From NCBI RefSeq assembly GCF_032268605.1, contig NZ_CP130318.1, positions 4,159,913 through 4,223,912 on the forward strand: a stretch of 64,000 nucleotides of DNA, given 5' to 3'. Below, in pieces: positions 60,939 to 64,000 of the stretch. Source of the stretch: Paenibacillus aurantius (GTDB lineage: Bacteria > Bacillota > Bacilli > Paenibacillales > NBRC-103111). The translations under genes and the position numbers were made by a program. The notes beneath the pieces were generated by a model. That model ran no database searches, was not told the DNA's origin, and saw nothing but the letters and a program-made list of their open reading frames with translations. The stretch's first letter is position 1. Each line of letters begins with the position of its first letter.

Positions 60939-62555
60939 ATGTCTACTATCATCTCGGTCTTTGACACGACCCTCCGGGACGGAACCCAGGGAGAAGGCAT
61001 CAGCCTGTCGGCGGAGGATAAGATCAAAATCGCACTTAAACTGGACACCTTGGGTGTCCATTATATAGAAGGCGGAAATCCGGGCAGCAACAGCAAGGAT
61101 ATCGAATTCTTCCAGCGTGTTAAGCAGCTGAAGCTCCAAGCCAAGATTACGGCGTTCGGGAGCACCCGTCGCAAGGGCGCCATCGCCGAATCGGATGCCA
61201 ACCTTAACCGGATCATTGAATCGGGGGTGCAGGCGGCCACGCTCGTCGGCAAGGCATGGGATTTCCATGTTCATACCGCCCTGCAGACGACCCTTGAAGA
61301 GAACCTCGCCATGATTTACGATTCGTTCCGCTACCTGAGCAGCAAGGGAATGGAGACGATCTATGACGCCGAGCATTTCTTCGACGGCTACAAGAACAAT
61401 TCCGAATACGCCATCGCCGCGCTTAAGAAGGCCGAGGAAGCCGGTGCCGCATGGGTCGTGCTGTGCGATACTAACGGCGGGACCCTCCCCGGCGAAATTC
61501 ACGAAATCGTTTCGCGGGTGCGGGAGCAGATCTCGACACCGATCGGCATCCATACGCATAACGACTGCGAGCTCGCGGTCGCTAACACGCTGGCCGCCGT
61601 ACAGGCCGGCGCCCGCCAGATCCAGGGCACCATTAACGGCTACGGAGAAAGGTGCGGCAACGCCAACCTCTGCTCCATCCTGCCGAATCTGCAGCTTAAG
61701 CTCGGCTACTCCTGCGTAACCGACGACCAGCTCAAGCTTTTGACCGGGACCGCCCGCTACGTAAGCGAGATCGCCAACGTCAACATGCCGGTCAACCAGC
61801 CTTATGTCGGAAACGCCGCTTTCGCCCATAAGGGCGGGATACACGTGTCCGCGATCCTGAAGGATTCCAAAACGTACGAGCACATCCAGCCGGAGCTTGT
61901 AGGCAACAAGCAGCGTGTACTTGTTTCCGAGCTGGCCGGGCAGAGCAACCTCTTGTTCAAGGCCCAGGAACTCAACCTGAACCTCAATATGGAGAACACG
62001 GAGACGCGCGCCATGATCGACCGGATCAAGGAGCTGGAGCACCAGGGCTATCAATTCGAAGGGGCGGACGCCTCCCTGGAGCTCATGCTGAGGGAAGCCT
62101 CCGGGGACCTGGAGGAAATCTTCACGCTCGAATCCTTCAAGCTTCTGGTTGAGAAAACGAAGGACCGGTCGGTCGTTTCCGAAGCCATCGTTAAGGTGAA
62201 GGTTCATGGAGAGACCGTCTATACCGCGGCGGAGGGCAACGGCCCCGTCAATGCGCTGGATAACGCCCTTCGCAAGGCGCTGTACCAGTTCTATCCGCAG
62301 ATCGACGATATGCACCTGTCCGATTACAAGGTCCGGGTAATTAACGAGAAGGATGCTACGGCGGCCAAGGTCCGCGTGCTCATCGAGTCCACCGACTTCA
62401 GCAACAGCTGGAACACCGTCGGCGTCTCGGAGAATGTCATTGAAGCAAGCTGGCAGGCCCTGGTGGACAGCATCCGGTATGCCCTCATCGGCAAAACCCG
62501 CTCCCCTCAGTCCGCCGAGGCTCCAAGAGAACGGCTCGGGCTTGTTAACCACTAA
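60939..62555 (+). CDS. cimA: (R)-citramalate synthase
   Basis: A 538-aa enzyme of the LeuA/HMGL family making citramalate from pyruvate and acetyl-CoA, the first step of the threonine-independent isoleucine pathway. N-terminal TIM barrel: SVFDTTLRDGTQGEGIS, HTHNDCELAVANTLAAV with metal-binding His pair and GYGERCGNANL. The C-terminal regulatory LeuA dimer domain is at about 390-520. FDTTLRDGTQGEG and length point to CimA rather than LeuA. AGGAGG upstream. Isolated from ilv/leu genes in this window. Confidence 0.93.
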   Translation: MSTIISVFDTTLRDGTQGEGISLSAEDKIKIALKLDTLGVHYIEGGNPGSNSKDIEFFQRVKQLKLQAKITAFGSTRRKGAIAESDANLNRIIESGVQAATLVGKAWDFHVHTALQTTLEENLAMIYDSFRYLSSKGMETIYDAEHFFDGYKNNSEYAIAALKKAEEAGAAWVVLCDTNGGTLPGEIHEIVSRVREQISTPIGIHTHNDCELAVANTLAAVQAGARQIQGTINGYGERCGNANLCSILPNLQLKLGYSCVTDDQLKLLTGTARYVSEIANVNMPVNQPYVGNAAFAHKGGIHVSAILKDSKTYEHIQPELVGNKQRVLVSELAGQSNLLFKAQELNLNLNMENTETRAMIDRIKELEHQGYQFEGADASLELMLREASGDLEEIFTLESFKLLVEKTKDRSVVSEAIVKVKVHGETVYTAAEGNGPVNALDNALRKALYQFYPQIDDMHLSDYKVRVINEKDATAAKVRVLIESTDFSNSWNTVGVSENVIEASWQALVDSIRYALIGKTRSPQSAEAPRERLGLVNH

Positions 62556-62573
62556 CCCCTGCGTTTCCTAAAT

Positions 62574-62623
62574 AAAAAGCTGTCTAACCGTCCCTTTACC
62601 GGGATGGATTAGACAGCTTTTTT
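62574..62623. terminator. Bidirectional terminator
   Basis: Long stem AAAAAGCTGTCTAA...TTAGACAGCTTTTTT with a short loop and A/T tails at both ends, between the convergent cimA and ResA-like genes. Confidence 0.93.
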
Positions 62624-62653
62624 AACGTTGGCGGACCAGAGCTTATGGAAACG

Positions 62654-63187
62654 TTAAGAATCAGCGAATTCCTTTAATTTCTTCTCCAGCTCTTTGCCCG
62701 GTAAATAGTGGATCACATCCACAATGACTCCGTTGCGGTCCACGAGAAAGCTCGTCGGGATCACCTGAACCTGGTATAACTCCGCAGCCTTCCCTTCCTT
62801 ATCAAGCAGAACCGGAAATGGATAGGGGTACTGGTCCAGAAATTCCTTCACTTCCTTCAAGTTGTCCCCTTTGGTCACGTTCACCGCATAGATGTCCAGC
62901 TTGTCTTTAAGCTTGTCATAAATACGCATCAAATCGGGGGCTTCCGCTTCGCACGGACCGCACCAGGACGCCCAGAAGTTCACAAGAAGGGGTTTCTCCC
63001 TCTTCCCCCCTACGGAATAAGACTGATTGTCCATGCCCGTAAGGGTAAAGCTTGGCGCCAGAAATTGCGGTTTGGGGGCCGTTTCGGAAGGCAGCACCAC
63101 CGCCTCTTCCTTCGCCGAAAGGTTCTGGTACACGGCCAGTCCGGCAAGGAGGCCAATGATCAAGATGACCAGCACATTCTTCTTCAT
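62654..63187 (-). CDS. ResA-like thiol-disulfide oxidoreductase
   Basis: A 177-aa TlpA/ResA family protein. Residues 5-21 anchor it in the membrane; the thioredoxin fold follows with redox motif WASWCGPCEAEAPDL and cis-proline VIPTSFLVDRNG. Reductase role outside the membrane, for example in cytochrome c maturation, is usual for the family; no resBC genes are near, so the partner is uncertain. Weak ribosome binding site (GAGAG). Confidence 0.88.
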   Translation of the reverse strand: MKKNVLVILIIGLLAGLAVYQNLSAKEEAVVLPSETAPKPQFLAPSFTLTGMDNQSYSVGGKREKPLLVNFWASWCGPCEAEAPDLMRIYDKLKDKLDIYAVNVTKGDNLKEVKEFLDQYPYPFPVLLDKEGKAAELYQVQVIPTSFLVDRNGVIVDVIHYLPGKELEKKLKEFADS

Positions 63188-63364
63188 CTCTCGCGTCAGT
63201 CCCTTTCGTTATCGTTACCCGTTCTTTCTATAATATCTCCAATGCTCCCGCATTTCCATCCTTCGCGTCTGACAGTCCCATGAACTTTTTGGGAACGGTG
63301 GAGGGGTATGGACGGCGGAAGGCGCGGGAATATTAGTTACACCATTGCGGAAGGGAGTCCCCAT

Positions 63365-64000
63365 ATGCAGAACGTCAAAGAGAAACGGCTTCGAATCCGG
63401 TTTGAAAGCGACATGGAGCCCAAAGAGCCCCAAGCCAAAAGCAAAAAAGCGAGCAAAGGGAAGGATGCGGGGGGAAAGGGACAAATTTGGGAGTTCATCG
63501 CCATTGCCACCATACCTTTGGTTATGGTACTCGGGAATTCCATGCTCGTGCCCATTCTTCCGGAGATGATGACGCAGATGGGCATCACCAAAACCCAAAG
63601 CAGTATGGTCATTACGCTTTTCTCGGTGACAGCCGGTTTGTTTATTCCGCTATTCGGATACTTGTCCGACCGCCTTACCCGGAAAAAAGTTATCATTCCT
63701 TCCCTTATTCTTTACGGAGCAGCCGGGATCCTGTCCGGTTTCGGGGCGGTTTGGGGCTCCTACACCATCGTCATTATCGGCCGTGCTCTTCAAGGCTTGG
63801 GAGCAGCCGGAACGGCACCCATTGCAATGGCTTTGGTGGGCGACATGTACAAGGGAGGGACGGAGAGCAAGGCGCTTGGTCTGACGGAGGCTTCGAACGG
63901 CACCGGGAAAGTGGTGAGTCCGATCCTCGGCTCCCTGCTGGCGCTAATCGTCTGGTACGCGGCTTTTTTTGCCTTCCCGGTCTTCTGTGTCCTCTCCATT
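63365..64000 (+). CDS. MFS transporter, partial at window end
   Basis: The first 212 residues of a major facilitator transporter; the frame stays open to the edge. A basic cytosolic head of about 45 residues precedes the first helix ([27 protein letters not shown]). The loop motif [13 protein letters not shown] (motif A) and [22 protein letters not shown] (drug-transporter motif C-like region) point to the DHA1/DHA2 drug efflux type. GGAAGGGAG is seven bases before the ATG. Substrate unknown. Confidence 0.9.
   Translation, partial: MQNVKEKRLRIRFESDMEPKEPQAKSKKASKGKDAGGKGQIWEFIAIATIPLVMVLGNSMLVPILPEMMTQMGITKTQSSMVITLFSVTAGLFIPLFGYLSDRLTRKKVIIPSLILYGAAGILSGFGAVWGSYTIVIIGRALQGLGAAGTAPIAMALVGDMYKGGTESKALGLTEASNGTGKVVSPILGSLLALIVWYAAFFAFPVFCVLSI

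Overview
The window looks like chromosomal DNA from a Paenibacillus-like member of the Firmicutes (Paenibacillaceae). The right three quarters (about 17.8-64 kb) is visibly GC-rich and has strong Firmicute ribosome binding sites, frequent TTG/GTG starts and tight small operons. Its families are typical of Bacillus/Paenibacillus: YqhH/YqhG, YqzE, YkvI, YhjD-like, LipM, DUF309, AIM24, DUF817, class II NrdJ and CHASE2-cyclase. The left 17.8 kb is visibly AT-rich, gene-poor in places and full of mobile-element debris, so it is accessory DNA. No CRISPR array, cas gene, rRNA or origin was seen.

Left accessory region, 1-8.3 kb: a lipoprotein, an Mrr-like nuclease-fold protein, a HIT hydrolase, and an ABC exporter with an ArsR-type regulator lying between remnants of IS110-family transposases and two degenerate tRNA-like sequences. 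About 0.9 kb of DNA without genes follows.

Tn7-like element, about 8.2-17.78 kb: all genes but one lie on the minus strand. In order from the putative right end they are a first TniQ/TnsD-like protein, tnsA, tnsB, and tnsC carrying an in-frame TAA at codon 39. A plus-strand XRE repressor follows, then a tightly coupled trio: a 107-aa beta-rich protein, a second TniQ protein and an unrecognised 270-aa protein. The putative right end lies about 35 bp downstream of the stop codon of nrdJ, in the same geometry that Tn7 has to glmS. The nrdJ 3' end is therefore a candidate attachment site. The left boundary is not proven and could lie outside the window.

Core chromosome, 17.8-64 kb: nrdJ (AdoCbl-dependent ribonucleotide reductase) with two NrdR boxes upstream; D-amino acid aminotransferase; lipM; yqhH-yqhG; yqzE; tRNA-Leu(CAG)-argS; cbiZ (cobinamide salvage, which could feed the B12-dependent NrdJ); xpt; DedA; YkvI; SDR; EamA; DinB-like; a glycosyltransferase; two small XRE regulators; DUF817-AIM24-coiled coil; RsgA GTPase; RsmF; HAD-pseudouridine synthase; a membrane thioredoxin; DUF309-small alarmone synthetase; and pyrD. 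Next come a cell-envelope group (L,D-transpeptidase, NHL/copper-amine-oxidase-N protein, FecR protein with a cohesin-like tail, divergent CHASE2-adenylate cyclase), then ferredoxin, dinB, cimA, a ResA-like protein and the start of an MFS transporter cut by the window edge.
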